A stretch of 64,000 nt of DNA from Asterias rubens (Eukaryota; Echinodermata; Asteroidea; Forcipulatida; Asteriidae): contig NC_047065.1 of assembly GCF_902459465.1 (NCBI RefSeq), positions 17,688,204-17,752,203 on the forward strand. The letters run 5' to 3'. Positions 20,204-30,287 of this stretch are shown one piece after another. The translations under genes were made by a program, and so were the position numbers. The notes below the pieces were generated by a model that was given only the letters and a program-made list of their open reading frames with translations, was not told the origin of the DNA and did not search any database. Numbering within the stretch: position 1 is the stretch's first letter; every line of letters starts with the position of its first letter.

Positions 20204-20935
20204 GGAAGAAACCAAAATGAGCAATCAATGAATATGTAAATAAACTTCATATTTTTAACAACTCCAATTTATGGATGAAAAATAGAGCACAAACTACTTG
20301 CATTGAGTTTGTCAGTGACATTTTACCACTACTTCATGTTGTGCTCTATTCATCCATCAATTAGAAATGTTAAACAGTTTTAATGAACATTCCTAATGAA
20401 TATACATGTATTCAAGAAGATGTGAATACTGTATGCTTTGTGACCATAGGCTTTATACAAGTACTATATTGGGATGCCCAACATAATATAGGTTTACATA
20501 AGTTATAATTATTGTATAGACCATAGATAATGTTGTTATTGCTGTGTGTAGGTTTTATATCAATATCAGTCTCTTCTGTTTTTGACATGATACATGTGTT
20601 ATCAACTTCTGATTCCTTGTACTGTACATGTATAGACCCCTAACATTTGTCAATATTATGTGCATGGGAGTGTCTGCGCCTTGTGGTCTGGTATGAAACA
20701 GAAGAAGAAGAAGATTTATTGACCAATTCCACAAGAAAAGTTCATACTGGTATGTCCTTGAAAAAGCCATTTTGCCATAGTTGTCGATCTTCTCTTCACC
20801 TTTAAAAGTAACTGGAATCATTGATGAATAAGTTTTCATTGAAGTTCCTCTTAGATAATGTATATAGCCCAATAGCATACTTTCATTTCCCGATTGCTGC
20901 GGTTTTAAAAGTGTCAAACAGTATTTATTTTTAAC
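20204..20935 (+). other. Probable 3' UTR and downstream flank of the CUB/LDLa gene
   Basis: AATAAA-type signal at about 20238. A short inverted pair, 'AGAGCACAACATGAAGTAGT' read inversely versus 'AAAATAGAGCACAAACTACT', lies at about 20278-20352. No further gene seen. Confidence 0.4.
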
Positions 20936-20939
20936 ACCC

Positions 20940-21245
20940 GTTTCAGACAGGCGTGCCAGAGTGGCACCGAACCAAATAAAGAGCGACTGTAATAAAGAGC
21001 GACTGAACCCAAATAAGTTTTGGTTTCAGACAGGCGAACTTAACATTATCATTGGCTCGGCTCATGAAAAGATCTACGTCTAAAACCAAGTCGCTCCAGA
21101 GTCGTTCTGAACAAATGCAACAGTCGATCTTTTGACTTCTAGCGGTCCTGTCGCTCCTAACTGTTTCAAACGTCCAACTTTTCATTGCGAACTTTTCATG
21201 ATTTTGCTCTGGCGCGACTCTGGAGCGCCTGTAAAATATTCCTTT
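20940..21245. repeat. Probable non-autonomous element with repeated 'GTTTCAGACAGGCG' and 'GAGCGACTG' words
   Basis: 'GTTTCAGACAGGCGTGCCAGAGTGGCACCGAACC' at the start faces 'GCTCTGGCGCGACTCTGGAGCGCCTGTAAA' at the end, an approximate inverted border. 'TTTCAGACAGGCG' repeats inside. The assignment is tentative. Confidence 0.4.
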
Positions 21246-22980
21246 GTATTGGGATATAAGTATACTGATATAATTGATGAATTGGTCTGCCAAAGTTAAA
21301 CATTGCAAAAAAATAATTTTGTTGTCAAAGGTTAGCGAAAGTAAATGCCTTCCCATCGGATAGAAATGAGCTCGCACGTTCGCTTATGTTTACATGTGAT
21401 AACAAGTTTTTTGCAGCATGAATTTCCAGTAAAAAGAGATATCGATTTGTGAATCCGTCCCGAAAAGCTACCTCCTTTGTAAATGTCTTTCATCTTATAA
21501 TTGTAAATAAACTTTTTCGACATGTTGGTAAAAATTTCCTTGAATTTTATGTAAATATGTTGAAAGTCTACTTTTTTATTTTTACAAAGACTATTTGCTA
21601 CACAGAAGATAATAATTATATAAGTTTTGTTTTGATCTCTAATTAAATTTCAAATTTATCGCCTTTAAAAAGAAGGTAACTTGTGTTTGATGCAGTTCTA
21701 TAAAGTTAAATAAAATTTTAATAATTAATCTGTTGGATTTATGTTTTTAAGTACTTGTGTGTGAGTAAAAATTTGCCTTATTATAAACATAATTGGTGTG
21801 TAGAATAGTAATTTCTTTTCTACCCTGTAATAATGTTTTCAAAAATTCACTCTTAGGAATTTTTTTTGTCAGTAATTTGGACGGAACTAATTGTTGCTCC
21901 TGGAGTAACCTTTATAATCGGTTAGTTCATAAAATGAAACTAACATTTTCCCCACTCATGGTGGGATTCCTTTTGGCAAAGGATTTAATACGCGATTGTA
22001 AAAAAAAAAATCGTTGAGTTTTAATTGAAAATTCATACGATCGATGCTTATGGCTGGCAAACAAGAAGGCCTACAAAAGTATTATTAATAGCAAACTTGT
22101 AACGTATTGTTAACCTCCTTGACCGTTCGCCGAATTTTGCATTCGGTTTGAAGCGGGTTTTTCTTGCGTCACTGATGGAAAGCAGCGCGTAGTGATTGTT
22201 TGCGTCACAAACATTTGCTTGACATCACTAGTACGTCGACGTCATCGACGTCATCGATTCTAGTAACGCGCACTATAGGCGGGTTTACAAACTATAGGAC
22301 ATAACAACGCAACGTTGACTACAAATTCATCCACAAATCCAAGATATTAAACTGTGCTTATCACCAACACCATAGTTTCTTGCAGTATTCATGAACAGTT
22401 GATTTTCCTTTTTTTGGACGAGTTTTGGCTGTTGTAATTTCTACACTGAAGAGTTTTACATCACATAATGACCCATAATAGATCAGGAGATAGGCTGACT
22501 GGATGGAGTTCCACCTCCTTGGAAACCACGAAGTGGAGGGATGGGCCGAAACTACGATGCTACAAATTAGGTTGTATGTCAATAAACTGCCTGGATTTGT
22601 AATTGGTAAATATGTCAAATCTTAATTGAGTTTATCATGTACAGTTTGCTAAACACGTCCATGGTTACTGATCTGTGGTTTTGCTTCCTCGTTGTTCGTG
22701 CGTGTTTCGTAGTCAAATGCTGTTTTGTATCACTTAATATATCTGGATGATTGGTTGGAGGGGGTCCAATCCGAGGGCGGGAGGGTGCAACCATTATTTA
22801 TTTCATTAAATGTTCATTCGGGTGTTCAGTTCACTTCAATTCTTTGTATTTGATAAGCTTTAGTTGCAACATTAATTAATACCTGCTTTGACTTGTATAC
22901 ATGTAGTTTTATTCGTGCAAAACAAACAGAAGGGCAAGAGGATGGGGTGCGGAGTAAAATTATAAATTCCCTTTATTAGA
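21246..22980. other. Intergenic, CRE-like cluster and one short repeat
   Basis: 'GTCGACGTCATCGACGTCATCG' at about 22234 holds two tandem GACGTCATC words close to CRE/ATF sites. 22741-22815 shares 'GGGGGTCC...GAGGGNGGGAGGGTG' with 27894-27966. Short open frames (for example 22361-22618 minus) are unrecognised. Confidence 0.4.
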
Positions 22981-22984
22981 TTAT

Positions 22985-23362
22985 ATTTTAAAACAAATAT
23001 TCCGAAAGAAAATTCCACAAATCGGGAAAGGGTAAGGCAAGGAGGAAAAAGCCAGAAAAAGAAGAAACGAAAAGAAAAACAAGGGGATAAAGAAAAATAG
23101 AAAAAGACAAGAAAAAAGACAAGAAAAAAGACGGGATGAGAAAAGAAAAAAAGAAGAAAAAAGGGAAAAGAACAGTAAAGAAAAAGAAAGAAAAAAGAGA
23201 AAAGAAAAGAAATGAAAAGAAGAACAAAAGGGAAAGAAAAGAAAAGAAAAGAAGAACAAAAAAAAGGGGAGAAAAGAAAAGAAAAAAAAGAGGAAGAAAA
23301 AAAAAGAGAAAAAAGAAAAGAGATAAGAAAAGAATAAAGAAGAGAAAAGAAAAGGAATGAGG
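22985..23362 (+). repeat. Polypurine tract, ~370 bp
   Basis: The plus strand is almost entirely A and G (AAAAGAAAAGAAGAAC-type), with very few pyrimidines from about 23040 to 23358. Open frames rich in Lys/Glu on one strand and Phe/Leu on the other are composition artefacts. Confidence 0.92.
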
Positions 23363-23392
23363 CAAACCTTATTGAAAAGGTGAAACCTTGAA

Positions 23393-23475
23393 AAGATCAG
23401 GGTACCCAGGAAGAGCGGCATCATGCCTGTGTTGATGCTGATGGGTCTACGTACATTAGGCGTGCCACCCTGCAC
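23393..23475 (+). repeat. Isolated, diverged copy of the 'CAGGGTACCCAGGAAGAGC' core
   Basis: Matches the core of the 24.6-26.7 kb array ('CAGGGTACCCAGGAAGAGC', 'GTGTTGATGCTGATGGGTCT', 'GTGCCACCCT') but without (TTTG)n next to it. Confidence 0.85.
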
Positions 23476-23479
23476 TGGC

Positions 23480-24530
23480 TTTTAACATCTGAACTTTCTA
23501 CTTTCTTGGGAATATTATTTAAACTAAGATGCACTGGAACTTAAAAGCATCAATGTCTTCTCTTCCCATTAAACTTGTCTTGATGATTAACATGCACTGA
23601 CCACATTACGTCCTGGCAAGGTTGCCAAAGGCAAGCAGCGAAGGAAAAAATAGATCCTGATCGTGTACCACCAACACCAAATGCAACAGCACAACACTCC
23701 CTCCGTGAACACCTCCAAGTTGTGATGTTGAAGCATCTCAAAACCTCTCTTTGAGCCCCTTGGAAGAGGCTGGGAGTTTGATACCAACAATCAATTGAGA
23801 CTCAAGATGCTTGTCGGAGTATCACCCCAGAAATCTTTTAACAACAATTTGCTGCAACTGCAAGGAAGGGGAGAGGCAGTACCAAACCATGAAATGTAGC
23901 AGCATAAAAGCTGGCATGTCATGTGTGTTTGCATGTAGAGTGTGCTGCTGACATTTTGATGTTACAGACACTGAATAACTGAGCGATGTAGAGGAAACTG
24001 CCATTCAAGCCGTGGTGGCCCATTAATGTGTTTAGGGTCTTTAATAAACTTTCTGTCACGTTTGGCTAGTCAGTACCAGTAGTATCCACTTAAAATGTCT
24101 TAAACCAAGTTAATTTGAACCCTCAAACAGTGTGGTACACTTTGATAGACACAAAGTATTGTAAAATAATAGTTTTAAGGTTTTTACATTAGAATGTGTG
24201 TAATAACCTTGTTGATCCTGTGTTAGCAAGCGCCACATCTTAAATCAAGTGTAACTTTTCACAGGATGATAACATGACAAAATGAACATCATTTACTTGG
24301 TTCAAAATTAAATTTCCTTTCATTTGATACCAAACACAACATACTTTGGGTAAATTTTAGGTAATTAACCCCCGGGTTTTAATTACCCCCGGGGAAACGG
24401 TTTCCCCACCCCTAATTGGTCCTTACTTTTTTTTGTGGTAACTGACACCCATACCTACCATTATCAGTTGAAATCAGCTTCTTTCAAATAGTAAACATAG
24501 TAAACAGGAAGAGCAGTGTCGTTGATGTTG
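23480..24530. other. Intergenic, nothing recognised
   Basis: Only short open frames without family signature. 'ACCCCCGGGTTTTAATTACCCCCGGGG' at about 24368 is a GC-rich repeated word. Confidence 0.4.
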
Positions 24531-26700
24531 ATTTGTTTGTTTGTTTGTTTGTTTATGTGTTTGTTTGTTAGTTTGTTTGTTTGTTTGTTAGTATGTAGTT
24601 ATTATAAAGTAAGTAACAAGTAGACAGGGTACCCAGGAAGAGCAGTGTCGTGTGTTGATGCTGATGGGTCTACGCACATTAGCTGTGCCACCCTACATTG
24701 TTTGTTTGTTTGTTTGTTTGTTTGTTTGTTTGTTTGTTTGTTTGTTTGTTTGTTTGTTTGTTTGTTTGTTTGTTTGTTTGTTTGTTTGTTTGTTTGTTTG
24801 TTTGTTTGTTTGTTTGTTTGTTTGTTTGTTTGTTTGTTGTTGTTTGTTTGTTTGTTTGTTTGTTTGTTTGTTTGTTTGTTTGTTTGTTTGTTTGTTTGTT
24901 TGTTTGTTTGTTGTTTGTTTGTTTGTTTGTTTGTTTGTTTGTTTGTTTGTTTGTTTGTTTGTTTGTTTGTTTGTTTGTTTGTTTGTTTGTTTGTTTGTTT
25001 GTTTGTTTGTTTGTTTGTTTGTTTGTTTGTTTGTTTGTTTGTTTGTTTGTTTGTTTGTTTGTTTGTTTGTTTGTTTGTTTGTTTGTTTGTTTGTTTGTTT
25101 GTTTGTTTGTTTGTTTGTTGTTTGTTTGTTTGTTTGTTTGCTTGCTTGTTTGTTTGTTTGTTTGTTTGTTTGTTTGTTTGTTTGTTTGTTTGTTTGTTTG
25201 TTTGTTTGTTTGTTTGTTTGTTTGTTTGTTTGTTTGTTTGTTTGTTTGTTTGTTTGTTTGTTTGTTTGTTTGTTTGTTTGTTTGTTTGTTTGTTTGTTTG
25301 TTTGTTTGTTTGTTTGTTGGTTGGTCTGTAGTTATTATAAAGTAAGTAACAAGTAGACAGGGTACCCAGGAAGAGCAGTGTCGTGTGTTGATGCTGATGG
25401 GTCCACGCACATTAGCTGTGCCACCCTACATTGTTTGTTTTTTTGTTTGTTTGTTTGTTTGTTTGTGTTTATTTGTTTGTTTGTTGGTTTGTCTGTAGTT
25501 ATTATAAAGTAAGTAACAAGTAGACAGGGTACCCAGGAAGAGCAGTGTCGTGTGTTTATGCTGATGGGTCTACGCACATTAGCTGTGCCACCCTACATTG
25601 TTTGTTTGTTTGTTTGTTTGTTTGTTTGTTTGTGTTTATTTGTTTGTTTGTTTGTTTGTTGGTCTGTAGTTATTATAAAGTAAGTAACAAGTAGACAGGG
25701 TACCCAGGAAGAGCAGTGTCGTGTGTTGATGCTGATGGGTCTACGCAGATTAGGCGTGCCACCCTACATTGTTTGTTTGTTTGTTTGTGTTGATTTGTTG
25801 ATTTGTTTGTTTGTTTGTTTGTGTGTTTGTTGGTCTGTAGTTATTATAAAGTAAGTAACAAGTAGACAGGGTACCCAGGAAGAGCAGTGTCGTGTGTTGA
25901 TGCTGATGGGTTAACGCACATTAGCTGTGCCACCCTACATTGTTTGTTTGTTTGTGTTTTTTTGTTTGTTTGTTTGTTGGTTGGTTGGTCTGTTGTTCTT
26001 ATAAAGTAAGTAACAAGTAGACAGGGTACCCAGGAAGAGCAGTGTCGTGTGTTGATGCTGATGGGTCTACGCTCATTAGCTGTGCCACCCTACATTGTTT
26101 GTTTGTTTGTGTTTTTTTGTTTGTTTGTTTGTTTGTTTGTTGGTCTGTAGTTATTATAAAGTAAGTAACAAGTAGACAGGGTACCCAGGAAGAGAAGTGT
26201 CGTGTGTTGATGCTGATGGGTCTACGCACATTAGCTGTGCCACCCTACATTGTTTGTTTGTTTGTGTGTTGATTTGTTTAATTGTTTGTTTGTTTGTTTG
26301 TTTGTGTTTGTTGTTTTTTGGTTTGGTTTGTTATTTAAAGTAAGGGGTGTTTGAAAGCGTTCGGTACAGGTTGTCTGTTTGTTGTTGTCTCGTTTGTTGT
26401 GGCAGTTTGGTTGTTGTTTGGGTTTGTTGTTTATTGTTGTTGTTGTCTGGTTATATAAAGTAAGTAACAAGTAGACAGGGTACCCAGGAAGAGCAGTGTC
26501 GTGTGTTGATGCTGATGGGTCTACGCTCATTAGCTGTGCCACCCTACATTGTTTGTTTGTTTGTGTTTTTTTGTTTGTTTGTTTGTTTGTTGGTTGGTCT
26601 GTTGTTCTTATAAAGTAAGTAACAAGTAGACAGGGTACCCAGGAAGAGCAGTGTCGTGTGTTGATGCTGATGGGTCTACGCACAATAGGCGTGCCACCCG
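24531..26700 (+). repeat. Composite array: ~105-bp core alternating with (TTTG)n
   Basis: Nine near-identical cores ('TTATTATAAAGTAAGTAACA...' to '...GTGCCACCCTACATTG') start at about 24597, 25331, 25498, 25671, 25841, 25995, 26152, 26448 and 26609. They are separated by (TTTG)n blocks of very unequal length; the largest, 24698-25320, is about 620 bp. The last core ends 'GGCGTGCCACCCGTAAAC' without TTTG. A degenerate TTTG block (24531-24590) precedes the first. The long CLFV or NKQT open frames are microsatellite artefacts. Confidence 0.95.
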
Positions 26701-26776
26701 TAAACTGTCTTGTTCGTTTCGTTGGCAAAATTATAAAAACCTCGCTGGGTCCCTGAACAATAGATAAACCTTATTA

Positions 26777-27152
26777 TTAAAGACACTGGACACTATTGGT
26801 AGACCAGTCTTCTCACTTGGTGTATCTCAACATATGCATAAAATAACAAACCTGTCAAAATTTGAGCTCAATCGGTCGTCAAAGTTGCGAGATATTAATG
26901 AAAGAAAGAAAAAAACGTTCTTGTCGCACCGTGGTCACACGAAGTTGTGAGCTTTCAGGTGCTTGATTTCGAGACCTAAAAAAATCTGAAGTCTCGAAAT
27001 CAAATTCGCAGAAAACTACTTCTTTTCTCGAAAACTAGTCACTTCAGAGGGTACTGTTTCTCAGAATGTTTATACTATCAACCTCTCCCCATTATTATTT
27101 ATAATAATACATTTTTTGAGATTACCAATAAAACAGTGTCAACCGCCTTTAA
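26777..27152. mobile_element. TTAA-flanked MITE, copy 3
   Basis: Starts TTAAAGACACTGGACACTATTGG and ends GTGTCAACCGCCTTTAA. It shares the internal 'GATTTCGAGACC...' hairpin with the other copies. Its right TTAA (27149-27152) is also the left TTAA of the next copy. Confidence 0.83.
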
Positions 27153-27537
27153 AGACAGTGGACAATATTGGTAACTGTCACAGACCAGTCTTCTCTCTTG
27201 GTATATCTCAAGTACAACGTATGCATAAAATAAGAAACCTGTGAAAATTTGAGCTCAATCGGTCATCGAAGTTGCGAGAGAAATAAAAGAAAAAACACCC
27301 TTGTCACACGAAGTTGTGCGCTTTCGGATGCTTGATTTCGAGACCTCAAATAATTCTAAATGTGAGGTCTCGAAATCAAATTCGATGAAAATTATTTCGT
27401 TCTCGAAAACTACTTCACTTCAGAGGGAGCCGTTTCTCAAAATGTTTTTTACTATCAACCTCTCCCCATTACTCGTTAGTAACGTTTTGTGCTAATAATT
27501 ATTTTGAGTAAGTACCAATAGTGTCCACTGCCTTTAA
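27149..27537. mobile_element. TTAA-flanked MITE, copy 4, abutting copy 3
   Basis: Starts TTAAAGACAGTGGACAATATTGG and ends ATAGTGTCCACTGCCTTTAA. Same orientation and structure as copy 3, with no intervening base. Confidence 0.83.
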
Positions 27538-28835
27538 GTTTCACCTTCTAATTAGAAGGAGGCTAGAGACCTTTGTAAGATCATTGGATTGTAATAATGA
27601 TTACGTTGTTCCTTCATTTTGTAAGTAAAATGAGGTTTTCCCGGTGTAAGGAAGAGTAGCTGCTTATTGCTTTTCGTTGTGATTTTCCCCATATTTTGTT
27701 GTTTCTGTTTCTGTTTGACAATCGCTTATTGTTGTATTGTTTTTGTTATAATGTGTTTGTTATACAACAAATATCATCTTATGTGTGCTGATTGAATTCG
27801 GAAAAGCACAGTTCGGATATGATAGGTAACTTTTTACCCTATTTGCATTCAATCATCTCGTACACAATCAATAATTTTTTCGGTTCAAGTCTGAAATGGA
27901 TGGATGGTTGGCGGGGGTCCTTTTCAGAGGGTGGGAGGGTGGACCCATTTTACTGACAATTATTCCTTCTTATACCTACTGCTAATGTCTAAAATGAAAT
28001 AAGTTGTTTTATATAATTGTCGTAATGTCTCAAAAGTACAAAACAGATCCGATTAAGTTGAGTTTGTGAAGATACGAGAAACAACTCAAGACACAGAAAG
28101 ACATTAATAAAAGATTCAAAGATTGTTGAGACACATAACTATATGCTTCATGATGTGTGTGTTTTATTCAATTTGATCCTCCTGGCGTGGTTATAATTTT
28201 GTTTGAAAGGGAAGATTTGATAAAAAAAAGAAAAAAAACACTAGGGCTTTTAAGTCTGTCTGACTCGATCATAATTATTCCATGATAACTTGATGTTGCA
28301 GACACTGGAAGACGATAAGGCAAGTAAGACTCACTTATGTTGCGTAATTAATGAAGGCCTACAGCGACAAGAACCAGAGAATGGCGGCCCCCCCCCCCCA
28401 CCCCCCACGCAAAAAAAAAATCCATGCCAACCCTTTGCTTTTGCACCCCCCCCCCCCCCGCCCCGGGGAAGATGAACAAAGGTCGGGATTCAAATAAATG
28501 GTTCTATAAGAGCCACTCATCAAAATACGATATGTTTTGCCCCCACTTGACATCCCCCTCCCCCCTTAGAGTACAACGAGGTAAAGACAAAATATTTTTA
28601 AAACCACTAAAAAGAGCCTGCAGACCGGTTTAACTCTGCAAAAAAAATCCGGGAAAATCGAGACTCTACAATGTAGCCCACTTGGAACTAGCACTCCGTA
28701 GAAGAATGAAGAACGAGTTATAATCTTGGTCTTACTTCAGTGATTTCAATTTTTTGTCGTAAAAAAAGTATGCTTTATTAGATTCGGGGTAACTGGACTG
28801 TTTCAAATAAATTAATTATTGGTGTTGAATAGTAA
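27538..28835. other. Intergenic flank upstream of TAF4 with poly(C) tracts
   Basis: 27894-27966 is the second copy of the 'GGGGGTCC...GGGAGGGTG' repeat (first at 22741-22815). C-runs at about 28389-28408 and 28446-28462 are separated by a short A-run. No exon is supported here. Confidence 0.45.
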
Positions 28836-28955
28836 TGCGATGGTTTCGCCCATTCAACGGTCTACTAAACAGCGCCCCCTATTTTTGCCGTATCCCATAA
28901 TATTATTTGAACGCATGCGCAATTTCATTATCTTTGATGCCATCGCGGGGTAAAG
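28836..28955 (+). promoter_or_regulatory. TAF4 proximal promoter and 5' UTR
   Basis: 'ACGCATGCGCAA' (28911-28922) is close to the NRF-1 site. 'AAAGATGGCGGG' (28952-28963) matches the YY1 motif and contains the start codon itself. 'AGCGCCCCCTA' lies at about 28871. There is no obvious TATA box. The pattern fits a housekeeping promoter with a very short 5' UTR. Confidence 0.6.
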
Positions 28956-30287
28956 ATGGCGGGCACAACGTCCATCGAAGATATTCTCTCTTCTGTGGTC
29001 GACGAAACTGCAGTAAGTGCCTTGATTGGATCGCTCGAGTCGAAATTAGCTGCAGGAAATGCTGCTTCAACACCTGGCACAATTGATAATAGTTCTGTTG
29101 GCTCAAATCACGTAAGCGAACCTGCAGTTTCGTCGGGGGATGTAAAACCGACGCAGCCGAATACAACACAAATTAACGCGGTACGAGATGGGCCAATGGC
29201 ATCAACGGCTACCCCCGGTCCCAACGTCGTGAGCACGGCGGGTGCATCCAACGTTACTAATGCTGGTGGAAGTTCTACGGATGCAATGGTGCACGCTACA
29301 ACTACAGCTTCTACAAATTCAAAAGCTGGCCATGAACAGAAATCAGGAGCAACTATCATCGTTAACAAGGGAAGTAACGGGGCCGTTTTAAACATGAGTA
29401 GCTCAATAGCGGCAAGCAGCAGCAGCAAGACGAACTCCACATCGTCGGTAGGGCTAAATACACCAACTACGTGTGTACGGATCATTACATTACCAACTAG
29501 TATGGGTGGGACTGTTCTTGCCACAGATACTGCTGCTAGTGTAAGTGCAATGCATAACCAAACTGTGAAGAATACTGTCTTATCAAACGCAAGAACAGTT
29601 GTTAAAACAGTTGGTGGTGTATTAAAGCAAGGAGACCAAAATGTAGTTGGACAGGGTGTGTTGAACCAGACTGGCACGGCAATGACTACAGTTACAGGGA
29701 GTGTCTTAAGCACTGGCTCATCACCCAGTACGGAAATCAACAGACAATCAACAACACAAAACACTTCTAATCTTACAGTAAGGGAACATTTAACAAGTGG
29801 TGCTAAGCATATTATTGGTACATCTACTGTTCCCTCACCGACGACACATCCACTTCAAACTTCTACAAATGTAAATTTAACCACTTCTCAGCCACAGATA
29901 GTCTTACGGCCTGCACCGTCGCTACAAGTGCAAACTTCTACTAATCTTAATAAACCAAATGCTTCCAGCAGCTCAGTTGTAACCCTTGCAACAACTTCAA
30001 TATCTGGGGTTAGAACTCAAAGTGGGGTTATTTCAGGTCATACTCATGTTACGCCTCAGATGCATCAAGTAAGGTTAGCATCCCCTCAAGTAATTGCCCC
30101 AAGGGCCCCAGGAGGAACGGTACAGTTTCGATTACCTCAGGGAACCTCATTGCCTCCTGGTGTAATGCTGATCAATAAAGATGGCAACATTCATGCTGTA
30201 GTAAATAGTTCCATTGCATCAGGTGGTCAAATACAGCAGTTACCTACAGGGACAGTTCCAGGTGCTGTAACGTATAGACAAGTACAG
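28956..30287 (+). CDS. TAF4: TAF4 exon 1: N-terminal block and low-complexity region (residues 1-444)
   Basis: Kozak context AAAG-ATG-G. Ser/Thr/Asn/Val-rich, with motifs such as Q-F-R-L-P-Q-G-T and V-M-L-I-N-K-D-G-N near the end, as in other TAF4 proteins. Donor CAG|GTGGGT, phase 0. Confidence 0.95.

Noticed and set aside
22988..23475. Phe/Ser-rich (minus) and Lys/Arg-rich (plus) frames
   Set aside because: Composition artefact of the polypurine tract.
24645..25410. Open frames of 215-243 codons (CLFV repeats; NKQT repeats)
   Set aside because: Translation of (TTTG)n in either direction. No unique coding sequence.
29108..29764. 218-codon minus-strand frame
   Set aside because: Antisense shadow of TAF4 exon 1.
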